Origin: Flavobacterium sp.
Lineage (GTDB): Bacteria; Bacteroidota; Bacteroidia; Flavobacteriales; Flavobacteriaceae
Direction of reading: 5' to 3'
NCBI GenBank assembly: GCA_004296145.1
Contig: SEBM01000152.1
Location: forward strand, 1-8,221
Length of the DNA: 8,221 nucleotides
The notes under the pieces were generated by a model, which had not been told where the DNA came from, made no database searches, and saw nothing but the letters and a program-made list of their open reading frames with translations. Positions 1-5,941 of this stretch are shown piece after piece (position 1 is the stretch's first letter; the number at the start of each line of letters is the position of its first letter). Made by a program: the position numbers and the translations under genes.

Positions 1-380
1 GTTTAGCTGTTGTAGCTGTATTAGCTCTTTCTTTACAATCTTGCGGAGACAAAAAAGAAACAAAACCAGAAGAAGACCTAACTCTTGGTAACAGAGTTGA
101 CTCTCTGACAACAGATATGGAAGAAGTAAAAGACAGCGCCGTAATTAAGGCCGAAGATGCAGCTGCCAGAGCAAAAGAAGCTTCTCAAAATGCGCTTGAT
201 GAAGCAAAAGATAAAACAAAAAAAACGGCAGAAGATGTTGAAAATGCAGCAAAAAAGACAGCGAATGATGTAAAAGATGCTACAAAAAAAGGTGCTGAAA
301 AAGTAGAAAATGCAGCTAAAGCAGCTAAAGACGGAACTGTAAAAACTGCTAAAGATGTTAACGAAGCTTTGAAAAAATAA
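1..380 (+). CDS. Small lipoprotein with 11-residue helical repeats (5' partial)
   Basis: The reading frame enters from outside the window; its first complete codon is at base 3. The first visible residues are a hydrophobic signal-peptide core ending LSLQSC-GD, a lipobox whose Cys codon is at 42-44, so this is a lipoprotein cleaved by signal peptidase II and lipidated on that Cys. The internal Met at 117 is not the start, because starting there would discard the lipobox. About 112 residues follow the Cys. A short charged linker leads into a Lys/Ala/Glu/Asp-rich region with no Cys, Trp or Pro, containing three consecutive 11-residue repeats of the type KKTAxDVxNAA. The 11-residue period resembles group 3 LEA proteins, apolipoproteins and synuclein, and predicts a long amphipathic helix. 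The function is unknown. A surface-binding or envelope-stress role is only an inference. The residues after the Cys (GDKKE) do not clearly match the surface-export signals known for Bacteroidota lipoproteins. Confidence 0.85.
   Translation, partial: LAVVAVLALSLQSCGDKKETKPEEDLTLGNRVDSLTTDMEEVKDSAVIKAEDAAARAKEASQNALDEAKDKTKKTAEDVENAAKKTANDVKDATKKGAEKVENAAKAAKDGTVKTAKDVNEALKK
219..317 (+). repeat. Three in-frame 33-bp tandem repeats
   Basis: Three 33-bp units (219-251, 252-284, 285-317) each encode one 11-residue helical repeat: KKTAEDVENAA, KKTANDVKDAT and KKGAEKVENAA. Each unit begins with an A-rich Lys-Lys pair. A more diverged copy (KTAKDVNEAL) follows near the C-terminus after an irregular spacer. 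Copy number could differ between strains. Confidence 0.75.
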
Positions 381-401
381 TTCACATTATAATTCAATAT
401 T

Positions 402-432
402 AAAACCATTCGCAAAAACGAATGGTTTTTTT
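402..432 (+). terminator. Intrinsic terminator of the lipoprotein gene
   Basis: A perfect 11-bp stem (402-412 pairing with 419-429, aaaaccattcg / cgaatggtttt) encloses a 6-nt loop and continues into a T run ending at 432. It lies 21 bases after the lipoprotein stop codon and before the next promoter box, so it separates the two genes. Confidence 0.9.
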
Positions 433-460
433 ATGCCCAAAAGTTCCCCGATATTTTTTG

Positions 461-468
461 TATTTTTG
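461..468 (+). promoter_or_regulatory. Promoter -7 box of the O-methyltransferase gene
   Basis: TATTTTTG matches the Bacteroidota housekeeping -7 consensus TAnnTTTG and ends 25 bases before the ATG at 494, giving a leader of roughly 20 nt. No convincing -33 TTTG is present at the usual spacing. The call rests on the -7 box and its position just after a terminator. Confidence 0.5.
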
Positions 469-493
469 TCTCTCAAATTAAGAACATCATATC

Positions 494-1135
494 ATGCATT
501 TTATATCACAGGAACTAGAAGATTATATCGAACAACATTCTGAAAAAGAACCAGAATTACTGGCGAAATTAAATAAAGAAACGTATCAGAAAATACTGTT
601 GCCACGAATGTTAAGCGGGCATTTTCAAGGACGTGTGTTGAGCATGTTATCTAAATTAATCCGTCCTGTAAATATTCTTGAAATCGGAACCTATACTGGT
701 TACGCAGCATTATGTTTGTGTGAAGGAATGCAGGAAAACGGACAATTGCATACGATTGATATTAAAGAAGAATTGATTGATTTTCAACGTAAATATTTTG
801 ATGCATCTCCTTGGGGAAAACAAATTTTTCAGCATTTGGGAGAAGCCGTAAATATCATTCCTGATCTTGATTTAAAATTTGATCTTGTTTTTATCGACGC
901 CGATAAAGAAAATTACCTGAATTACTGGGAAATGATTGTTCCGAAAATGAACAAAGGCGGAATCATTTTATCTGATAATGTTTTATGGAGCGGTAAAATC
1001 CTTGAACCTGTTCATCCAAATGATGTTAGTACAAAAGTGCTTTTAGAATACAATTTACTTTTGAAAAATGACCCGAGAGTAGAAACAGTTTTATTACCTA
1101 TCCGTGATGGATTGACAGTTTCGCGAGTGCTTTAG
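494..1135 (+). CDS. SAM-dependent O-methyltransferase, COMT-like (family 3)
   Basis: This 213-residue protein has the usual length for the bacterial class of small, metal-dependent catechol/caffeoyl-CoA-type O-methyltransferases. The Rossmann glycine motif EIGTYTGY is at 63-70, and the acidic residue expected to bind the SAM ribose is Asp89 in TIDI. FIDADK at 133-138 and SDNVLW at 160-165 supply the three expected divalent-metal ligands Asp135, Asp161 and Asn162 (equivalent to COMT Asp141, Asp169 and Asn170). It has no signal peptide, so it acts in the cytoplasm. Expected reaction: transfer of a methyl group from SAM to a hydroxyl of a catechol-like or other small acceptor. The acceptor cannot be read from the sequence. 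It is flanked by terminators on both sides and so is probably transcribed alone. The ATG follows an A-rich leader without a Shine-Dalgarno, as is normal in this phylum. Confidence 0.93.
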   Translation: MHFISQELEDYIEQHSEKEPELLAKLNKETYQKILLPRMLSGHFQGRVLSMLSKLIRPVNILEIGTYTGYAALCLCEGMQENGQLHTIDIKEELIDFQRKYFDASPWGKQIFQHLGEAVNIIPDLDLKFDLVFIDADKENYLNYWEMIVPKMNKGGIILSDNVLWSGKILEPVHPNDVSTKVLLEYNLLLKNDPRVETVLLPIRDGLTVSRVL

Positions 1136-1151
1136 TTTTTTTTTAAAGGTT

Positions 1152-1180
1152 CTAAGGTACTGAGCAACTAAGATTCTGAG
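1152..1180. repeat. Octamer-phased CTRAG repeat (four copies)
   Basis: CTAAG, CTGAG, CTAAG and CTGAG begin at 1152, 1160, 1168 and 1176, exactly 8 bases apart with variable 3-base spacers (gta, caa, att). Alternating A and G at the third base gives a 16-bp super-repeat. It lies in the convergent gap after the O-methyltransferase stop, before the shared terminator. Function unknown. Confidence 0.65.
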
Positions 1181-1205
1181 ATTTTTATCTATTTAAATAA
1201 ATTTA

Positions 1206-1250
1206 AAAAGGCTTTAGTCAAACATTTTATTGTTATTACTAAAGCCTTTT
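1206..1250. terminator. Bidirectional terminator between convergent genes
   Basis: A perfect 13-bp inverted repeat (1206-1218 and 1238-1250, aaaaggctttagt / actaaagcctttt) encloses a 19-nt loop. The plus-strand RNA ends its stem in UUUU and the minus-strand RNA in UUUUU, so it can stop transcription of the O-methyltransferase from the left and of the PAP2 gene from the right. The minus-strand stop codon is 20 bases away. Confidence 0.85.
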
Positions 1251-1269
1251 AATGTATATTTTATTGTCT

Positions 1270-1848
1270 TTAAATTTCTTTAACTGTATCCGGAAAATAC
1301 TGTGGTTTTAATTTTTTGTAAACTAACGAAAGTAAAAATCCAAAAAGAAATCCAAATAAATATCCTGTCAGAATATCTCCCGGATAATGCAATCCTAAAT
1401 AAATTCGGCTGTAAGCAAATATTAACGGCCATAAAAAAAGGAATCCAAGATATTTAAAATGACGTTTTAGAACCAGGAATAAAAACGTTGCAACAGCCAT
1501 AGTGTTTGCTGCATGACCTGAGAAAAAACTTGGCGATTTTCGAATCAATACAACTCTTATGTATGAATTAATTTCAGGGTTATTACAAGGACGTAAACGT
1601 TGAAAATATTCTTTACATAAATTACATGTCTGATCTGTAAAAGCTATTAATACAGCAATAAAAAGCAAGATATATAAGGTTTGTTTTCCTCCTATTTTTT
1701 TATAAATCAGAAAAAACAAGAATAAGAAAAATGGCGTCCAATACAATTGATTTGTAATGATTAACCATAATTTATCATAATTTTCAGAACCTAAACCATT
1801 AAGATATACCAATAATTTGATATCTAATTCCTGTATTTTTTCGAGCAT
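1270..1848 (-). CDS. PAP2-family membrane phosphatase
   Basis: This 192-residue integral membrane protein carries all three signature motifs of the PAP2 acid-phosphatase superfamily: K79-x6-R86-P87, SGH at 110-112 (within PSFFSGH), and S147-R148-x5-H154-x3-D158. His112 is the expected acid/base and His154 the nucleophile that forms the phospho-enzyme. Hydrophobic segments lie around residues 36-50, 57-72, 115-128, 133-147 and 159-178. The active site of this family normally faces the periplasm. Known substrates include phosphatidic acid, phosphatidylglycerophosphate, undecaprenyl diphosphate and lipid A phosphates; which applies cannot be decided here, though recycling of a lipid carrier or lipid A trimming would fit the size. 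The ATG overlaps the stop of the upstream Tat gene (TAATG), so translation is probably coupled. The unit ends at the bidirectional terminator. Confidence 0.92.
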   Translation of the reverse strand: MLEKIQELDIKLLVYLNGLGSENYDKLWLIITNQLYWTPFFLFLFFLIYKKIGGKQTLYILLFIAVLIAFTDQTCNLCKEYFQRLRPCNNPEINSYIRVVLIRKSPSFFSGHAANTMAVATFLFLVLKRHFKYLGFLFLWPLIFAYSRIYLGLHYPGDILTGYLFGFLFGFLLSLVYKKLKPQYFPDTVKEI

Positions 1849-2195
1849 TACATTTGACGTTTTACTGGTCCTGAGATTGAATCAATATCTTCTTTTACTT
1901 TGTCGATTTCATGGGTAGTTTCGCCAAGCAGATTACCGGTATCGCCTAACAGATTTGTTTTGGCATTATGGATTTCGGCATTGATATTTCCGGTGATATC
2001 GGTTAAGGATTTAGCATCAAGACCATTGGCTTCTGCTCCTTTATGAATTTCACTTTTAATGTCGTTTGTGGCATTTTTTAATTGCGCCATTGCTTTTCCC
2101 ATTGTACGGGCAATTTCCGGAACTTTATCTGAACCAAAAAGCATTAGCACTACAAACAGTATAAAAACTAATTCTCCTCCTCCTATACCAAACAT
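1848..2195 (-). CDS. tatA: Twin-arginine translocase subunit, TatA/TatB type
   Basis: This 115-residue protein has the Tat A/B plan: a short periplasmic N-terminus, one membrane helix (about residues 7-20), the F20-G21 hinge, then an amphipathic helix with Pro26 (SDKVPEIARTMGKAMAQLK) and a charged tail. Position 8 is Glu, a feature of TatB, whereas Enterobacteria TatA has a polar Gln there. The short amphipathic helix and overall sequence are closer to the TatA-like proteins of Bacteroidota, so the symbol is provisional. Known role: with TatC, it forms the pore or complex that exports folded proteins carrying twin-arginine signals. No tatC is in this window. The tail from about residue 60 carries a repeated LLGDTGN/LLGETTH segment followed by an acidic stretch, and is probably partly disordered. 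The gene is co-transcribed with the PAP2 gene through a one-base stop/start overlap. The start at 2195 follows a good promoter box and an A-rich leader. Confidence 0.88.
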   Translation of the reverse strand: MFGIGGGELVFILFVVLMLFGSDKVPEIARTMGKAMAQLKNATNDIKSEIHKGAEANGLDAKSLTDITGNINAEIHNAKTNLLGDTGNLLGETTHEIDKVKEDIDSISGPVKRQM

Positions 2196-2211
2196 ATCTT
2201 TTATTTTAGTG

Positions 2212-2239
2212 AGCTACAAAGATATTAAATTTTGTAGCT
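2212..2239. promoter_or_regulatory. Inverted repeat over the tat promoter (possible operator)
   Basis: The perfect 9-bp arms AGCTACAAA (2212-2220) and TTTGTAGCT (2231-2239) are separated by 10 bases. The left arm overlaps the promoter -7 box. The whole site would lie at about -30 to -1 relative to the expected transcription start, so it reads better as a protein-binding site than as an RNA hairpin. The cognate regulator is unknown. Confidence 0.5.
2217..2224 (-). promoter_or_regulatory. Promoter -7 box of the tat-PAP2 unit
   Basis: Read on the minus strand this is TATCTTTG, a full match to the TAnnTTTG consensus, ending 21 bases before the tat ATG. The -33 region is only T-rich, with no TTTG at 17-23 bases. 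An A-rich leader (AAAATAAAAG) follows, typical of start regions in this phylum. Confidence 0.6.
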
Positions 2240-2280
2240 GAGAGTTTTAAAATTTACTTAAAAAAACATAAGCATCCATA

Positions 2281-2368
2281 TTTAACCGCAAAGTTCACAA
2301 AGGTTTCGCAAGGGACGCAAAGAATTTTTCTTCGCTATCTTACCAACTTTGTGAACTTTGTTGTTAAA
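2281..2368. repeat. 88-bp near-palindromic CGCAAAG element
   Basis: The outer arms 2281-2302 and 2347-2368 pair over 20 of 22 positions (tttaac..caaagttcacaaag against ctttgtgaactttg..gttaaa). An inner stem, 2317-2324 with 2328-2335, has one mismatch on this strand (a U-G wobble in minus-strand RNA). The left half contains four CGCAAAG-like heptamers at 2287, 2296, 2307 and 2316, i.e. two degenerate 20-bp units. It begins 9 bases after the M1 peptidase stop (minus strand) and lies upstream of the tat promoter. There is no coding capacity and no adjacent T run. It resembles a non-autonomous palindromic repeat (REP- or MITE-like); similar CGCAAAG-rich intergenic repeats seem familiar to me from flavobacterial genomes, from memory only. 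Confidence 0.7.
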
Positions 2369-2377
2369 CTTTATTTT

Positions 2378-4618
2378 TTAGTCAAATTTTGACTTTTCTT
2401 CTGTTTTTGGCCACGAGTTATTGGTTACATCAATATCTGCAGTCATTAATTTTGGATCAATCTGGATACTTTTGATCGCTTTTTCAGTGGCATACACTTT
2501 CTTAGCTGTATCATTACTTTTTCTCCAGATTTGTGCCGGATATTGGAAGTTTTGTTTTGAACCATCTTCGTAAGTGATCTCAACCAAAATTGGCATGATC
2601 ATTCCGCCTGGCTTATTAAATTCAACTTCGTAAAAATATTTTGGCGATTTTAAACTTGCTTTTTCTTCAGCTGTAAAAGTCTGATCTACATAATCAGATA
2701 ATAGTTTTACCTCTTCTACTTTTAGCGCTTTTTTCTTAGAAGCATTTACCTCTGCATTGTCTCCGGCTACTAAATAAACAAACGGTCCTTTATCGAATCC
2801 GAAACGTCCTTTTCTAACCTTTACATCTTTAATATCAGCGGTTGGAGTTTCAGACACATAATATTGTTTTACATCTTTGATTCCGATATCTACGAAATCA
2901 GTTGAATAAAACCATCCTCTGAAAAACCAGTCCAAATCTACCGCAGAAGCATCTTCCATAGTTCTGAAGAAATCTTCCGGAGTCGGGTGCTTGAACTTCC
3001 ATCTGTTTGCATATGTTTTAAAAGCATAATCAAACAATTCTCTTCCCATAACTACTTCTCTTAAAATATTAAGACCTGTAGCCGGTTTTCCGTAAGCGTT
3101 ATTTCCAAATTGGTGAATAGTCTCAGAATTAGACATAATTGGCTCTAAAAACTTCTGATCTCCACTCATGTAAGGAACAATATTTTTTGCAGGTCCACGT
3201 CTTGATGGAAAATTAGGATCTAATTCCTGTTCTGCCATGTACTCCATAAATGAATTCAAACCTTCATCCATCCAGGTCCATTGACGCTCGTCAGAATTTA
3301 CAATCATCGGAAAAAAGTTATGTCCAACTTCATGTACAACAACACCAATCATTCCGTTTTTAACCTCTTTACTAGTCACTCCGTTTTCATCAGGACGACC
3401 AAAATTCCAGCAAATCATCGGATATTCCATTCCCTGATCTTCTGCAGAAACAGAAACAGCTTTTGGATAAGGATAATCAAATGTATGTGAAGAATAACTT
3501 CTTAAAGTATGGGCAACCGTCATTGTTGAAGTTTCTCCCCAAAGCGGGTTTGCTTCTTTTGGGTAAACTGATTCTGCCATAACAATTTTATTGTTCAGCT
3601 TTACAGCCATCGCATCATAGATGAATTTTCTTGATGAAGCAATTCCGAAATCACGAACGTTTTTAGCACTGAATTTCCATGTTTTTTTCTTTTCAGAAAA
3701 CCCTTTTTCAGTAGCTTCTGCTTCGGCCTGCGTTACAATTACAACTGGTTTGTCAAATGATTTTTGAGCCTGTTCGTAACGTTTAACCTGTTCTGCTGTA
3801 AAAACCTCACTTCTGTTCATCAATTCTCCCGTTGCATCAATAACGTGATCAGCAGGAACTGTAATGTTTACATCAAAGTTTCCGAAAGGCAAAGCAAATT
3901 CACCGCTTCCCCAGAACTGCATATTTTGCCAGCCTTCTACATCATTGTAAACGGCCATTCTTGGATAAAACTGAGCAATTACATATATTTTATTTCCGTC
4001 TTTTGAAAACAATTCATAACCGGAACGTCCACCTTCTTTTTGGTAATTATTGATATTATACCACCATTTTATTGCCAGTGAAATTTTCTCACCAGGTTTT
4101 AGAGGCGTAGCCAGATTAATACGCATCATCGTTTCATTGATAGTGTAGGATACAGAATTTCCTTTTGCATCTTTAACCTGTTCTATGTTGAAACCTCTTT
4201 CTAAATCTTTCTTTAGGTATTTATTTGAAAAACCATCAAGTGCCAAAACCTGGTTCACTTTTTCGCTTTCAGCCAAAGATGTCTGCGTATTTGCTTTTGC
4301 CTGATTCTGATCCAACTGAATCCATAAATATTCTAAACTATCAGGAGAATTATTTGAATATGTAATAACCTCAGAACCGGTTAGTTTTGAATTTTTATCA
4401 TCTAATTCAACATCAATTTTGTAATCTGCCTGTTGTTGGTAATAAGCCGGTCCCGGTGCTCCCGAAGCTGTACGAAACATATTTGGCGTTGCCAATAAAT
4501 CGTACATCTGGCTAAATTTGTTCGTATCGTAACTACCTTGTTGTCTTGGTGTAACAGGAGCTTTTTCCTGTGCCGCTAACATGGCAGGAAAAATTAATAA
4601 TAACGAAAGTTTTTTCAT
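2378..4618 (-). CDS. Secreted M1-family zinc metallopeptidase
   Basis: This protein has 746 residues from the ATG at 4618. That start gives a clean signal peptide (MKKLSLLLIFPAMLAA, then Q17). An in-frame TTG 13 codons upstream would bury it, so it was rejected. The gluzincin zinc site is complete: H429-E430-V-G-H433, then 18 residues, then Glu452 in WMDEGL. The M1 substrate-anchoring loop reads GMEYP at 396-400 in place of the classical GxMEN. Tyr509 (AYGKP) is a candidate for the transition-state tyrosine. An N-terminal beta domain (about 60-260) precedes the catalytic region, and a beta-rich C-terminal domain follows from about 600. There is no type IX secretion sorting domain, so the enzyme is probably periplasmic or outer-membrane associated. 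Family role: removal of N-terminal residues from peptides. It lies 64 bases after the DUF6702 gene with no terminator or clear promoter between them, so it is probably the last gene of that operon. The gap contains an A9 run (minus strand). Confidence 0.93.
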   Translation of the reverse strand: MKKLSLLLIFPAMLAAQEKAPVTPRQQGSYDTNKFSQMYDLLATPNMFRTASGAPGPAYYQQQADYKIDVELDDKNSKLTGSEVITYSNNSPDSLEYLWIQLDQNQAKANTQTSLAESEKVNQVLALDGFSNKYLKKDLERGFNIEQVKDAKGNSVSYTINETMMRINLATPLKPGEKISLAIKWWYNINNYQKEGGRSGYELFSKDGNKIYVIAQFYPRMAVYNDVEGWQNMQFWGSGEFALPFGNFDVNITVPADHVIDATGELMNRSEVFTAEQVKRYEQAQKSFDKPVVIVTQAEAEATEKGFSEKKKTWKFSAKNVRDFGIASSRKFIYDAMAVKLNNKIVMAESVYPKEANPLWGETSTMTVAHTLRSYSSHTFDYPYPKAVSVSAEDQGMEYPMICWNFGRPDENGVTSKEVKNGMIGVVVHEVGHNFFPMIVNSDERQWTWMDEGLNSFMEYMAEQELDPNFPSRRGPAKNIVPYMSGDQKFLEPIMSNSETIHQFGNNAYGKPATGLNILREVVMGRELFDYAFKTYANRWKFKHPTPEDFFRTMEDASAVDLDWFFRGWFYSTDFVDIGIKDVKQYYVSETPTADIKDVKVRKGRFGFDKGPFVYLVAGDNAEVNASKKKALKVEEVKLLSDYVDQTFTAEEKASLKSPKYFYEVEFNKPGGMIMPILVEITYEDGSKQNFQYPAQIWRKSNDTAKKVYATEKAIKSIQIDPKLMTADIDVTNNSWPKTEEKSKFD

Positions 4619-4682
4619 AAATGCTTTGGTTTTTTTTTGAGGCTGTGAAAATAACAATTAATATACTAATTCTTTATATCAA

Positions 4683-5189
4683 TTAATACTTTAACACTTC
4701 TTTCCTTGAAGAATCTGTAAAGAGAACACTCTTTTTAGTGCCGAATGCTGAAATATGTGTAATGTTTTGTTGTTCAGAATTCCAGTCAACCAAAATTGAG
4801 TTTGAAATTTCAACAGTTTTAAACTTATCAATATCTTTTATTCGGGAATAACAAACCAGAACATCTCCTGCTTCTACTTCTTTTGATAAAAAAGTAATGG
4901 GTTTAGTCTGGCCGTTTATTTTTATAGAGAAATTCTCAGCTAAATATTTTTTTAACAAATCAACATCGGCCTGAGTTTCTTTATCAGTACCGACATAAGT
5001 TTTTTTATGGAATTTCTTTTCCAATCCGTTATTCAGATCGTCAATAAAAATTCTCGAAGTAATCTGAACCATCTTTTTTTCAGCCGCATAATTGACCTGA
5101 AAAATTCCCATGTAAAACTTATGAAATGTAAAAGCCGAAAGTGAAATAAACAACACTCCTATCAGCCCATAAATTAATTTATTTTTCAT
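4683..5189 (-). CDS. DUF6702 family secreted protein
   Basis: This 168-residue protein starts with a basic N-terminus and one hydrophobic segment (about 4-21), either an uncleaved anchor or a signal peptide. The mature part opens with the family hallmark HKFYMGIFQVNY (23-34), then a predicted beta-rich fold with TSRIFIDDLN (44-53), FSIKING (87-93) and a C-terminal SEQQNITH segment. I recognise this as DUF6702, small Bacteroidota proteins found next to M1 peptidases and labelled 'peptidase E' in older annotations. No catalytic triad or metal site is visible, so the peptidase label should not be kept. The start overlaps the upstream CPDR gene by 4 nt (ATGA), and the M1 gene follows, suggesting an accessory or chaperone-like role for its neighbours (inference). 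Confidence 0.83.
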   Translation of the reverse strand: MKNKLIYGLIGVLFISLSAFTFHKFYMGIFQVNYAAEKKMVQITSRIFIDDLNNGLEKKFHKKTYVGTDKETQADVDLLKKYLAENFSIKINGQTKPITFLSKEVEAGDVLVCYSRIKDIDKFKTVEISNSILVDWNSEQQNITHISAFGTKKSVLFTDSSRKEVLKY

Positions 5190-5941
5190 TTTTGACTTAC
5201 AACAATCTTCTTAAATTCTTTGTTCTTATTGACCATAAAATCCATCAACTGAAATTTATCATCCGGTTTTAAATATTTTTTAGATTCCGCATCATTAGAA
5301 CAATACATTAAAAATAATTCTACTTCATCAGGTTTTAAACCTAATGTTTTAGTATAAAAATCGGGAGTAAAATTATCTTTCGCATATTCAACAAATGCAA
5401 TATCTGAGACTACATCTTCCTGTACATCTTCTTTTTTACTAAGAAGCTTTTTTACATCTTTAAAAATCCTTACAAAATCAGTTCCGTATTTTATAGTCTG
5501 ATCAGAATACATTGCAATATTTTTTGTCGAAGACTGCTTATCATCTTCATATAATCTATCTACATAATGTTGTGAATTCTGATCAAGAGATTTTACTTTT
5601 AACTCTTTATGCACTACCACCTCTTTCAGTTCATTATTAACCAAATCAAGCTTTACCTTAAAAAGGATTTCGGCACAATCTTTTTCTGTCAAAACAATTT
5701 TTTTTGACTGAAAAGCTAATCCGGAAAACAGTAAAGTATCTTTTGGACGGGCCATAATGTCAAACAATCCGCCGGCACCAATAAAAGTTCTGACATTTGC
5801 ATTTACATTCATAATGTAACCACTTTCGATTGCAAGAAAATCATTTACAACCTGACCGTGCAAAGGCTTTCTTGAGTTGTTTTGTCCCAGTGCGATTTGA
5901 CAAAATAAGCAGACAACGAGTATTCGTAAATTATTTTTCAT
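5186..5941 (-). CDS. Secreted CPDR-domain protein, divergent fourth paralog
   Basis: This 251-residue protein has a signal peptide (1-19, LG before Q20) and a degraded carboxypeptidase-regulatory-like beta-sandwich (about 25-110), shown by KPLHGQVV, KDTLLFSGLAF and the closing LKEVVV strand. From residue 111 it differs from its three upstream relatives. The LGIIPxGQKxYTxAERKL core and GRT element are missing, replaced by a charged, probably helical region containing ...SDQTIKYGTDFVRIF.... The C-terminal part (about 199-245; GLKPDEVELFLMYCSND) still parallels the last third of the relatives (LKIxxxxIKxFxxYxxExe). The ATG at 5941 lies inside the upstream gene, with 11 nt overlap, and the stop overlaps the DUF6702 start. 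Function unknown. A pure carboxypeptidase is ruled out: only the non-catalytic regulatory-type domain is present. Confidence 0.8.
   Translation of the reverse strand: MKNNLRILVVCLFCQIALGQNNSRKPLHGQVVNDFLAIESGYIMNVNANVRTFIGAGGLFDIMARPKDTLLFSGLAFQSKKIVLTEKDCAEILFKVKLDLVNNELKEVVVHKELKVKSLDQNSQHYVDRLYEDDKQSSTKNIAMYSDQTIKYGTDFVRIFKDVKKLLSKKEDVQEDVVSDIAFVEYAKDNFTPDFYTKTLGLKPDEVELFLMYCSNDAESKKYLKPDDKFQLMDFMVNKNKEFKKIVVSQK

Noticed and set aside
117..380. Lipoprotein gene starting at the Met at 117
   Set aside because: The frame is open upstream to the window edge and encodes a signal-peptide core and lipobox Cys (42-44), so 117 is an internal Met.
185..415. Minus-strand frame opposite the lipoprotein
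   Set aside because: It is the antisense of repeat-rich Lys/Ala codons and runs through the terminator; no start context or homology.
2059..2241. Plus-strand frame opposite the tat start
   Set aside because: It covers the antisense of the tat membrane helix and its promoter; a shadow of the real gene.
2281..2368. Palindrome as the intrinsic terminator of the M1 operon
   Set aside because: Minus-strand RNA has no U run directly after the stem (the nearest T7 is about 15 nt further), and the loop region is long; kept as a repeat element instead.
2380..2394. 15-nt palindrome AGTCAAA-T-TTTGACT
   Set aside because: It coincides with the last codons and stop of the M1 gene; a short AT-rich palindrome in codons is likely chance.
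4630..4638. T9 run before the M1 start as a phase-variation switch
   Set aside because: It lies in the untranslated leader of a generally AT-rich region; no sign that length changes would switch a frame in use.
4619..4657. Upstream TTG start for the M1 peptidase
   Set aside because: It adds 13 polar/basic residues in front of a clean signal peptide; the ATG at 4618 is far more likely.
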